A DNA stretch of 64,000 bases, taken from the NCBI GenBank assembly GCA_965178125.1, contig OZ237738.1:1240001-1304000 (forward strand). Direction: 5' to 3'. Below the pieces are notes generated by a model, which searched no databases, had not been told where the DNA came from, and saw only the letters and a program-made list of their open reading frames with translations. The stretch is from Bilabrum cf. latius (Eukaryota; Bigyra: Bicosoecida; Bigyra; Bicosoecida). The position numbers were made by a program, and so were the translations under genes. Shown piece by piece: positions 10,702 through 20,353 of the stretch; the stretch's first letter is position 1, and each line of letters opens with the position of its first letter.

Positions 10702-11319
10702 ATGTCAGTATCATCTGCTGTAATGGTTGCTGGGACTTTGGCTCCTTTAATGTATTCTGGTAGTCGGTGTCTATATTCTTGGTGGACGAAAGACGGAACT
10801 TAGAAACAGAAATCCTGCGTGGTTGTTCCAAAAGGCTCTGGGAAAACTACTTTGTGTCGCTCTATAGAAAGTGTTGATAAAGACACTTTGGTCATTGACT
10901 TAGATGAATGCGTAAATGGTTAGATTTCAGGGTAGGAAAAATAGAAAATGGAGAAAATGCTAATTGATGGTGATGAAAGCACCCACCGTCTCTTTTATTA
11001 CTCTTAGTCAAGATTAGTGTATGAAAAAATTAAAGCGGATTGGCTCACAAAGAAATCCAGGCGTTTAATTGTTATGGTTGGTTCGTTGGAATTAGCGAAA
11101 GATTTATTTAAGGAAAGTTCAATTTTTGTGTGTGTGCCTTCTCACAGTCTTTTTGAGGAAATCCGTGAAGGGAAAAAATCGGGGGACTTATTGTCTGTAG
11201 AACGCTCAAGAACGAATTTAATCGCTGGATTACATTAGAGTTAGTACTGTGTCTATTCATCCTTTTAGCAACTGGAGGAATTCGTCCGGAAAACCTTCGG
11301 TCTTGGAAGTCGTCTATGA
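10702..11319 (+). CDS. P-loop NTPase/kinase-like protein of virus A (205 aa)
   Basis: Walker A motif VPKGSGKTTLC (about residues 42-52) and a Walker-B-like LVIDLDE (about 62-68), in a frame with several UAG-encoded Gln and a TGA stop. An N-terminal hydrophobic stretch (SSAVMVAGTLAPLMYSG) could be a membrane anchor. It lies directly downstream of the MCP. It differs from the packaging ATPase (no FPQ/SRW signature) and resembles small nucleotide kinases or AAA-type NTPases. Substrate unknown. The TATA-like box tatagtatatc lies about 10 nt upstream of the ATG. Confidence 0.6.
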
Positions 11320-11344
11320 GTTTTTTAATACAAGCCTATACTAA

Positions 11345-12601
11345 ATGGATAGTTTTTATACACTTAGTGGCGGAAAAATGAATTCTGGTTTTGTTAAGAC
11401 GTACATTAGTGTCAAAGAACCAAAGAGTAAAACAACAAGGACATGGAAAAGTGAACATCCTTATTCTAAAGAAGCCCTTGAAAAAGCAATTAAGTTTGAA
11501 GATGGTGTGCGAAGCACCCCCTCTCGGCGCAGTTAGCTGGCGCAACAGCTTAAAGATGGTGTGGGAGCAAAAGGAAAACCAAAAAAGAAATCCTAGAAGA
11601 AATCCACACAATCCAACACACTTCATTAGTATTTAAAAAATGGTTTGCGAAGCACCCCCTCTCGGCGCAGTTAGCTGGCGCAACAGCTTAAGGGTGGAGT
11701 AGTGTATGGGAATTCAAACGAAGTCCAGAGAACACTACAGCAATACGGGGATAGAACAATTATAGCTATGAAAGTAATTAGAACCCCCATTAGTGGCGCG
11801 ATTAATCGGTTGCTTAACTGGATTACCCTTGGAAAAATGAAAAAGTTAAAAAATAAACACGGATATAATGATTTTTTTCACTTAGCCTTAGAGTTGAACC
11901 TTGGAGGTGGAAAAAAGATTTATCTTGAGAAGAATGAGAGGGTTAATTTGTCCTCAAGATTTTCCACCAACAAGAAAACACAAACTATGGAAGTAAATAT
12001 TAATGGAAAACCTTAGAAAACAGTAAGGGAATTATATGAAACCACTTTACAGAAAATAGGAGAATACAATTTTTATTAGTATCGTGCTTTCTCGTTGAAT
12101 TGTCAAAAGTTCATTTAGGATGTTCTACGCACAAATGGGTTTTTGACACCACCCTTAAACCAATTTATTATGTAGGATGTAGAGAGTATTGCTAAGAACG
12201 TATCGGGATTTACTAAGAGAGTGGCTAATGCTGCTACTGATGTGGCTGGGTATTTTTCCAAATGGTTCGGGAGAGGTTTAGATGATTTACCGGAAGATGT
12301 AAGAAACGCTTTAAGAAAAAATTAGGAAAAGCATAAGTAGAACACAGAAAGGGATTTTGGACAAGATTTTAAGGAAGGTTGGGATTTAGCAACTAAAACA
12401 GTTGGAAGACCAATTATGAAAGAAATCCATTCGCATACGAATGACCCAGTATCGGGTATGTATCTGGAAATATTTGGAGGTCAATGTCAGTGTGAAACAA
12501 AACGTTCAAGAGTTATGAAAATGGCGTCCATTTTAAGAGGAAAAGGAATATCCAAGAAGACAGCACTTAAGTAGGCTTGGAAAATGTTTGCGTATGATTA
12601 A
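11345..12601 (+). CDS. Papain-fold (NlpC/P60-LRAT-like) putative virion protein
   Basis: A 418-residue protein with many UAG codons and a TAA stop. The middle has a circularly permuted papain-fold signature: FFHLALEL (His about 178), LEKNE (about 197) and NCQKF (Cys about 252). In LRAT/NlpC-P60 proteins this His-Cys pair acts on lipids or amides; a membrane-penetration role is plausible but inferred. Residues about 58-72 and 104-118 are an identical repeat (RSTPSRRSQLAQQLK) encoded by an exact DNA repeat of about 50 bp at 11503-11553 and 11640-11691. The C-terminus ends in LRGKGISKKTALKQAW, echoed in the next gene. LRGKG and IFGGQ match Ad-protease-type cleavage sites. Confidence 0.55.
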
Positions 12602-12621
12602 TTTATGATTGTGTATAGTAA

Positions 12622-13263
12622 ATGGCGGGTGTTGATGATTATACCGAAGAACAACTACATTTACTGGCTAGTTAGCCACATCAGAGTTTGGGGAAAGACG
12701 CTAGACAAGCACTAGCAATTTTGAAAGGATTGAGGAAGCACTAGAGTATAGGGGAAAAGTACGCTAATCGTGTATATGTAAACCCTTAGGAAAGGGAAAT
12801 GATGGAAATGCTCGCCGAAAAGACCGAACAAGAATTTGATACGCTAGGAATTGACAAAGATAGTGATGGTGATTATGACGTGGGTATACTAAAATTCTTA
12901 TCACCATCACTACACGAGCAACACGACACAACACTTGATGATTTTAATTAGGCAATTCATAGAAAATATGCGTCAGAACGGAGAGATACTATGCGTGAAT
13001 TTTTTGATGCTAGAGAGAAGGGAAACAGTTAGAAAGAACTATTATCATCGAGATAGGCTAGAGTAATGCGAATGGGTGGTGAAGTGCCTGATTGGGGCTC
13101 GAGCGAAAGAGCGAAGTAGAGTTTTAAACCACAAAAAACTGGAAAAGGGAGGCGCCGTCGGAAAAACCCAAAAGCAAAACTAGCAATGAAAATCGCTCAG
13201 TAGTTAAGAGGTAGAGGATATGGGAAAAGTGATGCTCTAAAAATTGCTTGGTAGAATGTATGA
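12622..13263 (+). CDS. Putative virion protein of virus A (213 aa)
   Basis: Frame with numerous UAG codons, ATG preceded by gtatagtaa, TGA stop. Mostly charged and helical, with a basic stretch GKGRRRRKNPK and a C-terminal block LRGRGYGKSDALKIAW nearly matching the end of the preceding papain-fold protein (LRGKGISKKTALKQAW). The shared tail may be a virion-targeting or protease-processed peptide (LRGRG fits the (L)xGx-G cleavage rule). No homolog recognised. Same strand as, and 20 bp after, the papain-fold gene. Confidence 0.5.
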
Positions 13264-13304
13264 CTTAAATCTAACTCTATAGTATAATACTATAGAATAC
13301 AAAA

Positions 13305-13577
13305 ATGACACTCAGTCATTCAGAAAGAAAAGAACAGGATAAGCTGTATGCCCGTGAATACTACCGGAAAAACAAGGAAAAACTTGGAGAATAGATAAAG
13401 TGTTCCTGTGGTGGTGTATATAAGAAGTACAATAAATCACATCATTGTAGAACCAAAAAACACCTTGATTGGCTTAAAAAAGAGGAAGACACAAAAAGGG
13501 AACAAATTAATATTATGGATGAACTTGATAGTTTGCGATAGGAAATTTAGAGACTAAAGGAAAAGCAGACTATTTAA
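13305..13577 (+). CDS. Small zinc-finger protein of virus A (90 aa)
   Basis: Ninety residues: a basic N-terminus with YAREYYRKNKEKLG, a CxC...HHC...H finger (CSCGGVYKKYNKSHHCRTKKH), and a C-terminal coiled-coil-like segment with UAG-encoded Gln. Virus B has an equivalent at 33502-33804 (YMQEYYKTNKDKW, CDVCDCYYRRKDRTRHERTKKH). Both resemble small viral U1/C2H2-type zinc fingers and may regulate transcription or bind nucleic acid; this is inference. The ATG follows a palindromic ctatagtataatactatag. The gene converges on PolB. Confidence 0.6.
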
Positions 13578-13633
13578 TTCAATCTTTTCTAAACACTTTT
13601 ATGCCGTTCCACCGGTAAACTGCGGTGCTTTGG

Positions 13634-15475
13634 TCAATCTTTTCTAAAAATTTTCTTCTTACTGTGAATAATTTGACATTCACCTGATTGCTCCAACTTC
13701 ATACCCCCAAGGTTCGTTGATAACTTTAGAGGTAATTCTTTCTCACTAATGAAACCATCCGTGTTGACATAGTGAATGTTTTCAAGATATGGCTCAATCA
13801 TTTTGGACAATTTACTTCGTCCAAGTCCAGTCAGAAAGGGGCCCATTCTTGCGTAGGCTGTTTTGTAATCGTACTCTTCGTCATATAGTATACCCGATAC
13901 AAGTCGTCCAGATGCTTTAGGATACGCGTTCTTTAATTGTCTAAAATTCATACAATCACCATCTCGGAGTGTTTTTGTGATTGTGTTTTTCTAACATAGA
14001 GAACCCCAAATATTATTTAGTATCTCCTTCGCACACTTCAATCCCTATTTTTTATAACCGTACAATCGCTCAATCATCGTTTTGAACAGTCCATTTGCCT
14101 TCACCCTTGTTGTCTCATCGTAAAGTAAAGCGTTGGCTTCACCGTCTTCAATCAGAGACACCTAAGCGCCCGTCTCAATCGCTCGGTTAATGTCATATTG
14201 GGTATAATAATTGTTTTTTCTTTTTTGTACTAATTTAGAATTGAGATTTTCAATATGTACCCTAAAAATGCCGTACGGATAGAACCCACTGGATGGTACT
14301 TTAAATTGTACGAACTTACCCCTTCTAACCGGAAATGTAAATGTACCCTTCATAATACTTGGATAAAATGAGTTAATATCGTACTGGTATGCGTTTTTTA
14401 ATGTAGTATTCTTGTTTGCCCAATTCAATCCACCACCCGAGGCTTTAGAAATCCATAGTGCTTCAACTTGGTCAATCGGGTCGGCAGGGTAAAGTTTGGA
14501 AAACTTACTGAAATACGACTTTACAAATAGGGATGTTCTAAACATAAATCGTGATAAATCCATATATCCACCCGTCTCCTTCGCTAATGCCCTTACATTT
14601 TTCATCCGTTCTTCGTGTTTTGTTCTTAGTTCTTCCTTGGACTTGACTTCAAAGATGAATTTATCCTTGGAAACTGATGTAATGCCTTCTGATTGATACT
14701 CACGGTCTCCATCAAATAGTAAATAAGAATTCTCGGATTGATACAAGCGGGTAATTAGCGTACACGGTTCTTTAGACGGCGGTGTAAATAATTCTTTCTA
14801 ACTAATGGGGGGAACATACTTGTAATGCCCATTTGTTAATGAAACAGTTAGAAGACGGTCAAAATGAGTTTTTCCAGATGTGTATTCAAAGTCGCCTACA
14901 ACATGAATGCGTACTTGAAGTTCGTCTTCTATCTCTGGTATTCTTCTGTAATCAACGGGGTCATCACGTCCAATTTTCAAGAGTTCTTTGAGGTCGGACT
15001 TCGACAATCTTTTAATAGTAGTTTTCCATTTGCCTTTTGCGCTCTTTACATTTACCTTACGACCAACTGAAAAAGGAAAAGCCTGTTTTATAGCGTTATA
15101 TAAACAATCGTTATGTTCGTCAGCACCGCCTTCTGGTTCTGGCTTTCTAATAAGCAGTAGTTCAAAAGAATTCAATTTTCTATATTCGTCGTCATCGTCG
15201 TCTTCGTAGCCCGCCCATAAACTATCTTGATTTTCTAAATCATCTGTAGTAATCCAAGTGCTTCGTGTTCGCCAACCTGTATCTTGGTAATTGATATTCA
15301 CCTTAAATTTAAAGTCATCAAACGGATTTTCACCACCATCGTCGTAATCACGAATAAATTCCAAGACATTTTTTACGGTGATAAGGTCCTCGCTCTCAAA
15401 TCGCATACTCCATATTGGTTTCCCATTAAGACGCAATTTGGTTCTTTGGGGTTCCGTAAAATCGATTTCGGGCAT
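13634..15475 (-). CDS. pPolB: Protein-primed family B DNA polymerase of virus A
   Basis: A 613-residue protein, uninterrupted apart from UAG. Palm motifs: YDINSFYPS (motif A, about residue 364), a KCAKEILNNIWGSL segment (motif B, about 480) and HYVNTDGF (motif C variant of YxDTD, about 570). PYGIF followed by NNYYTQYDI is typical of protein-primed PolB of Polintons and virophages. The N-terminal region (about 118-220) has NDCLYNAI and a later NGHYKYV, which resemble the Cys and His blocks of OTU-like proteases; this is tentative. It replicates a linear genome with a terminal protein, consistent with A's inverted-repeat ends. Upstream on its strand lies the conserved A motif tcgtaccttaag. Confidence 0.88.
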
Positions 15476-15490
15476 TCTATAGTATCTATT

Positions 15491-15526
15491 ATATTATAGA
15501 ATACGATAATTATTCTTAAGGTACGA
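15491..15526 (-). promoter_or_regulatory. Virus A early-type promoter motif (PolB)
   Basis: On minus: tcgtaccttaag, a short A/T spacer, cgtattctata, then the PolB ATG about 15 nt further on. The same two blocks precede the helicase (17204-17240) and the 79-aa gene (18621-18658). Shared only by A's right-hand replication genes. Confidence 0.6.
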
Positions 15527-15532
15527 ACTCAC

Positions 15533-17194
15533 TCACTTCTCAATTTTACAGAGGAATTTGGAAAGTTTTCCTTTTTTGTTCTTTGGTGGGTTCTCTTTTA
15601 TCCATTTTTGAATAGCGATGCTATTCTCAACACTCAGCTGTTTCTGGATTTTCTTATGGACTTGTTCCGTCGGTGTAATCTCCTTTTCTAATTCCAACTA
15701 TTCAATCGTTTCCTACTGCTATGCGACTTGTTTCTGTAGTTCTCTAATCTACTCTCGAAGAACATCTACCTCGGATTTTGCTTTTTCCATCTCAGCAGAA
15801 TGACGAAGTGCCTAAAATTTAGATTGGAAGCCTTTTAGTAAGTCTGCGTGTTTCACATTAAATTCTTGTTTTCTCTATTTGTTCATCGTTGAATGAACAC
15901 CTACCTCTGACAATAGTGTTTTAATCATAGGTGTACCAAGGTTCTTCACTCTACCGTTCAGTTCCTGCTTTAGATAATTGCGGAATTCCAAGACTGTCAT
16001 TTTAAAATCTCTGCCTTCGTCCAGCCACTCTTCTTTTAGAATTTTTAAAACCGGATGTGCGCCATCAAGAATTCCTTTGTAAAAATTCTTTGATTTTGGT
16101 GCGAATTGTCCTGTAAAGTCTGGTGATGTATCATAGATTTCAACCAATAACATATAAAATGCCTTAGCCACTTCTGGATTTTCTGTAAAACGTTTTAGTG
16201 TTGTAAAGTATTCTTTGTCTCCTTTCTTAGATGTATTCACATCCAAAACACAATATCTACGGATTTCCTCGGTGATTTTGATTGGACTATCATTCGTATC
16301 AATAATTAAATTGAATGTATTCGGACGACTTTCGGATTTGACAAACTTCTCATTACAGGAAAAGTGTTTTTCCGTAATAAGATTTCTTAGTGTTGCCTAC
16401 ATGGCGTCCCAAATAGTTGGCGAGGCTTTTGGAATTTCATTAAAATTGACTAATAGTTTCCCGTCCAGAATTGAGTTGAAGGCGTCGGGTTGAAGCATCT
16501 TGTGTGTAAGCGTCTATAGTGTGAGGGTATATCCGAGTAGTTTTCTCATAAGGAAGGTAATAATCATCGATTTACCAGTTCCTTGTGGAGATTTCAAATA
16601 TAGTGCTGTACCCAACTTCTTTCCGCCCACAATAACGTGAGCCAACCACTTCATCACAAAATCACACTATTCTTTGTCTTCTGAAGTCCACACCTTCTGG
16701 ATATGTTCGTAAATCATAGTCGCGCCTGCTTTTGCGTCTTCGGTTAAATCCTCTATGTTTCCACAGTTTTCCCGTGTAAGTATAGGTGAACCCATAACGT
16801 TAATTGTTTGATTGTCGTAATCAACGGTAGGTGAATTGAATTTTCTTACAATCGTAAATACGTCGGTATTCTCATTTAAGAACCAGTCTCGTGCTGACCA
16901 AGTCTTTACTCTTTTGTTGCCCACAATCGCGTAAATACAGTGTCCCCCAATCAGGTAATTTTCAGTAATATTTTTATTCGTAAGGAACTACCAGACTGGT
17001 TTCTGGGGTTCGTCATCACTTATGTTATTCCGATTTAATTCAGATGCTATTAGAAAATACACCCCGCCACCTTGTTCGTGGGTGCGGTAGAAGTATTGTT
17101 TAAGGTATTGAATACATTCCTCTTGTTTTCCGGCATTACATAGGTCCATAAGGCTTTTTGACGAATACGCTTTAGTCGGCAGAGTGAATGACAT
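15533..17194 (-). CDS. SF3 helicase (D5-like) of virus A
   Basis: A 553-residue protein. The SF3 helicase domain begins near residue 190 with Walker A LKSPQGTGKSM (about 197-207), then LLVNFNEIPKA (Walker-B-like, about 247-257) and a later SRPNTFNLIIDTND segment (motif C region). The N-terminal about 150 residues are not a recognisable primase. The C-terminus is a coiled-coil-like Gln/Glu-rich tail that includes several UAG codons. Such helicases unwind viral DNA as hexamers during replication. It sits in a minus-strand replication block between PolB and integrase, with its own conserved upstream motif (tactatagaatacg...cttaaggtacga on the plus strand at 17204-17240). The stop is TGA. Confidence 0.85.
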
Positions 17195-17203
17195 TTTTGT
17201 TGT

Positions 17204-17240
17204 TGTACTATAGAATACGAAAATAATCCTTAAGGTACGA
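17204..17240 (-). promoter_or_regulatory. Virus A early-type promoter motif (helicase)
   Basis: Second copy of the tcgtaccttaag...cgtattctatagta motif, ending about 10 nt before the helicase ATG at 17194. Confidence 0.6.
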
Positions 17241-17251
17241 TACGGGGCATC

Positions 17252-18376
17252 TCAATTTTCTATATCCCACTCCAAAATTAAATTAGGAGCAATTTCTTGG
17301 ATTTTATTCTTTGGTTCCCACGTCCAATGTTCTGGTTCTGGAAAATCTTTCCATTCTATTTGATATTCTGTTTCGTTCTCGGATTTTATTTTTTTTGGGA
17401 GAAAGATTGTCTGAGCATCTCGGTTATTGTCCTCATTATCAAAGTCGATAATCTGTAATTCCTCTTTTGGATAAGCCACTAAATCATCCTAATCCACAAC
17501 ATATAAGGGTGGTTGTCTCGGTCTTAATAATACTTTAGTTATCGTTTTGATTTCTGGATTATAGCGTAAATCTGAAGCACGAAAATTTCCGGATAATTTT
17601 TGCTGTAAATTTGTAGCCTTTCTGGGTTCTTCTAATGGTATACGAACTCTTGTACCCTCTTCCAATATATTACAAGCGTCTCCTTTACACTACGTAAAGT
17701 CGAAGTGTTCTGGGGGTAAAGGTGGTTCTTCTATATACTTTTCTAGTTGATATTCATTATAGTTTTCAATGATGTTTGGAAGCATATCCACCCATTCTAC
17801 GCTTTCATTACCTGTATTTAACTCATTAACGTTCTATAGGGTAAATATGGCTTTTCCCAACGTTTTATTTAGGTTTTCCACTAATGCCTGTTGTCGGTGG
17901 CGACCTGCTTTATTTCTTCGTACAAATACATCGGTCTCTTCTAAATATCTTTGTAAAGCGTTAAATTCTTTTCCATTATCTATTTCCAAACGGTGCTGCG
18001 GTTTCTGGACATTACCACGATTGAAAATCTTTTTTGATGCCTTTAATACTTCGTTCTAACGCTTGGTTTTGAGCGGTTCAGCATCGGCCTACTTTGTATG
18101 TAAATCAATAGCAGTTAATGCGTATTTATAATTATTGTCGTGGGGTAATGATAATAAATCCATTTGTACCACTTGGTGAGGTTCTGGTACATTTACGTGG
18201 GGTCGATTTACTCCTTTGGGTCGTTTTGGTCGTTTCATTAAATTTACAATACGACTGTTGGGATAAATGTTTAGGGATTGTAATATTCTTTCAAAGGCGC
18301 TACTCATTTGCTATATAGTTGTATCATTCTCCTTACTTTTGTAAAGTAGGGAAAATAATTCTTGGGAAAAAATCAT
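17252..18376 (-). CDS. INT: Retroviral-type (RVE) integrase with C-terminal chromodomain
   Basis: A 374-residue Polinton-type integrase. The catalytic DDE triad is visible: QMDLLSLP (Asp about 72), EIDNGKEFN (Asp about 130) and ALVENLNKTLG (Glu about 165), i.e. the D,D-35-E spacing. The C-terminus holds a chromodomain (EYQIEWKDFPEPEHWTWEP, about residues 318-336). I place the start at 18376, because that ATG overlaps the TGA of the preceding 79-aa gene (ATGA) and the frame between 18376 and the next ATG at 18307 looks coding. UAG-encoded Gln occurs at variable positions. The enzyme would have produced the 5-bp GAAAC duplication flanking virus A. No break is seen. Confidence 0.88.
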
Positions 18377-18612
18377 TTGGTTTTGGTACTTTCGTGCCAT
18401 TCAACTACAATTTGACTTAAATCTTTAGCTTCCTCAAAGTCAGCAAGCAGGTCATCGTCATCATCATAATTAATCCAAATAATAGTCTTTGTAAATTCAA
18501 GGTACTTTTTGGCCATATCGTATGCTTCTCGTGTTGTAATAAACGGGACTGATTTAAGACATTCTTTGGTCGCCAAGATGTAATTCTCGAGTTCCTTTTG
18601 TGATTTTGCCAT
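18373..18612 (-). CDS. Small acidic protein upstream of integrase (79 aa)
   Basis: Seventy-nine residues, helical N-terminus (KSQKELENYILATKECLK) and an acidic centre (NYDDDDDLLADFEEAKDL). It directly precedes the integrase with a 4-bp ATGA stop/start overlap, so the two are probably co-expressed. The ATG lies about 10 nt from a copy of A's conserved upstream block (ttgtactatagactacg...cttaaggtacga, plus strand 18621-18658). No family recognised; an integrase cofactor or regulator is possible but unproven. Confidence 0.6.
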   Translation of the reverse strand: MAKSQKELENYILATKECLKSVPFITTREAYDMAKKYLEFTKTIIWINYDDDDDLLADFEEAKDLSQIVVEWHESTKTK

Positions 18613-18620
18613 TTATGTGG

Positions 18621-18658
18621 TTGTACTATAGACTACGTAAGTTATGCTTAAGGTACGA
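18621..18658 (-). promoter_or_regulatory. Virus A early-type promoter motif (79-aa gene and integrase)
   Basis: Third copy of the motif, ending about 9 nt before the ATG of the 79-aa gene at 18612. It probably drives both that gene and the overlapping integrase. Confidence 0.6.
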
Positions 18659-18675
18659 CATTTCCACTTTAGGCA

Positions 18676-19606
18676 ATCAATTTTTGTGTTTTTAATTGGA
18701 AAACAATTATAATTTGTTTTTTATTTTCCTTTTAATTTTTATGGTGGCATCATAGGAATTACAACATTTAATTTTAATAGGGAACTTAATTTATTTTTTC
18801 TAAGTCTCTTATAATTGACCTGTAAAATTGACAAGTTTTTTGGGGACTTTTCGAAAGGGACTTAAAATACGTTTTCGTTTTCCTTTTAATTTTTATGGTG
18901 GCATCATAGGAATTACAACATTTAATTTTAATTGGAAAATATATTTATTCTTTCTAAGTCTCTTAAAATTGACCTGTAAAATCTCTCAATTTTTGGGGGA
19001 CTTTTCCAAAGGGACTTAAAATACGTTTTCGTTTTCCTTATAATGTATCATCTCTTGGGTAATCGGTTTGGTTGCTTCGGAGAACAATTTAGTCGCTTGG
19101 GAAATCCTTGGGAAATCCTTGGGAAATCCTTGGTCGGTTCATCGGTCGGTTCATCGGTCGGTTTATCGGTTTGTCGCTTGGGAACATACCTCGGTCTCTT
19201 GATAAAATACCTTGTTCTCTTGGGGAAATCCTCGGTTGGTCTCTTGGTCTCTTGGGAATTCATCCTTCCGTTCCTACAGCAAACACAGAGATATTTTGGA
19301 CACTTGGTTAATTTCTTCATTTTTTCCTACTTTACTAAAACATCTCTGTCTTTGCTGTTAGAGTTTATAAGGGGGTTAAATATTAGAATTCTTCAATTTA
19401 CCCCTACTTCGTAGGAGTAAATTTTATATCTGAAAATGGGTACATAGAGGGGTTCTATAGGGGTTCTTGGGGAACCCCCTGTGAAATCATTTAGGTTTAT
19501 AGGGGAAACACTTGAGTTGCTAAATATGCCTTTAAAGGAGGGGCGAGCGTAGCGTAGCCCTCGTCCTAAACGCTTGGTGTACCTACCACCACCTGTTGTC
19601 CCCCCC
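18676..19606 (-). repeat. Right terminal inverted repeat of virus A
   Basis: About 931 bp, inverse copy of 2361-3402. It has only three copies of the 11-bp unit (gggaaatcctt) against nine on the left and lacks a 45-bp piece, which together account for the 111-bp length difference. It ends in seven Cs followed by the GAAAC target duplication. No gene is called inside. Confidence 0.9.
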
Positions 19607-20353
19607 GAAACCTTATCCACAATCTCACCCGTTGGACGCCCTGACACTGTTGGTGATTATCGTGAAGTAAGTGATACCCTTAAAAATCCTTTAGCTTGGG
19701 GTTAGGATGTTGGATATAGTGCCGGTGATAGCTTTAGTTATCGTGGAGCATATGGGAATGCTTTTACGACTGTAAGTGCTGATTTCGTTGCGGGTAATAG
19801 AGACCAAATTGATTGGACTATTGATTTTCAAGAAGCTATACCACTAAAAGGAGCAGATGTTGATGTGAATGCTAAATATTTCACCGGTGTGAGAAGCCTT
19901 CAGGTTGATTTAGATTATCACGTAAATGCCATTCAAAGACTGTGTAAGGCTAGTTTTACAAAAGATAACGGAGATATTAACAAAATAACGGGTTAGTCAA
20001 TTATAGGAGAAACAAATACGACCCTTCTTGTTGATGAAGTTGAATTTTAGAGTGGATACGCCCCCCCGACTCGTTGTATGTATAATATGCCTACAATTAA
20101 ATTTTAGTCTTAGGCGCCTGTCCCTGTACCTAAATCCGCAACTGAAAATTCTTTAACTTCTTTTGATTATCAATTATCCCGTGAGAATGGTATCCCTAGT
20201 GCTATTATGGTATGTGCCCGCCTTGTTGGTTGTGATGATAACCCTAACTGGGCTAATAGAACTTTACCAATTAGAAGAATAGGTTTCTCACTCAATGGAA
20301 GCGCTGAGGAATTAGGGGCTGTAGATAATCCACACGAATTTTATAAAAAAAAC
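19607..20353 (+). pseudogene. Major capsid protein of virus B, middle piece
   Basis: Starts with the second GAAAC copy and continues B's MCP frame (SPVGRPDTVGDYREVSD...), with several UAG-encoded Gln. It carries a beta-rich segment and a PIRRIGFSLNG block typical of a capsid strand region. The frame breaks at 20354, where GC content jumps, and resumes at 21039 after a 685-bp insert. With the first piece it codes for about 395 residues. Confidence 0.7.

Larger units (their letters stand above)
2361..19606. mobile_element. Integrated Polinton/virophage-type virus A, apparently complete
   Basis: A 17,246-bp unit bounded by long terminal inverted repeats beginning with seven Gs then acaacaggtgg, and flanked by a perfect 5-bp direct repeat GAAAC (2356-2360 and 19607-19611). 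It sits inside the MCP gene of virus B. The gene set is RVE integrase with chromodomain, protein-primed PolB, SF3 helicase, Ad-type cysteine protease, FtsK/A32-type packaging ATPase, penton, MCP and several accessory genes. This matches the Polinton/mavirus set, in which integrase and a structural module coexist. Every gene is open once UAG is read as Gln, with no frameshift or TAA/TGA break. Left-half genes are mostly on plus and encode virion functions; right-half genes are on minus and encode replication and integration. Confidence 0.92.

Noticed and set aside
11017-11238. Short ORF as an independent gene
   Set aside because: It is the middle of the 205-aa P-loop protein once UAG is read through.
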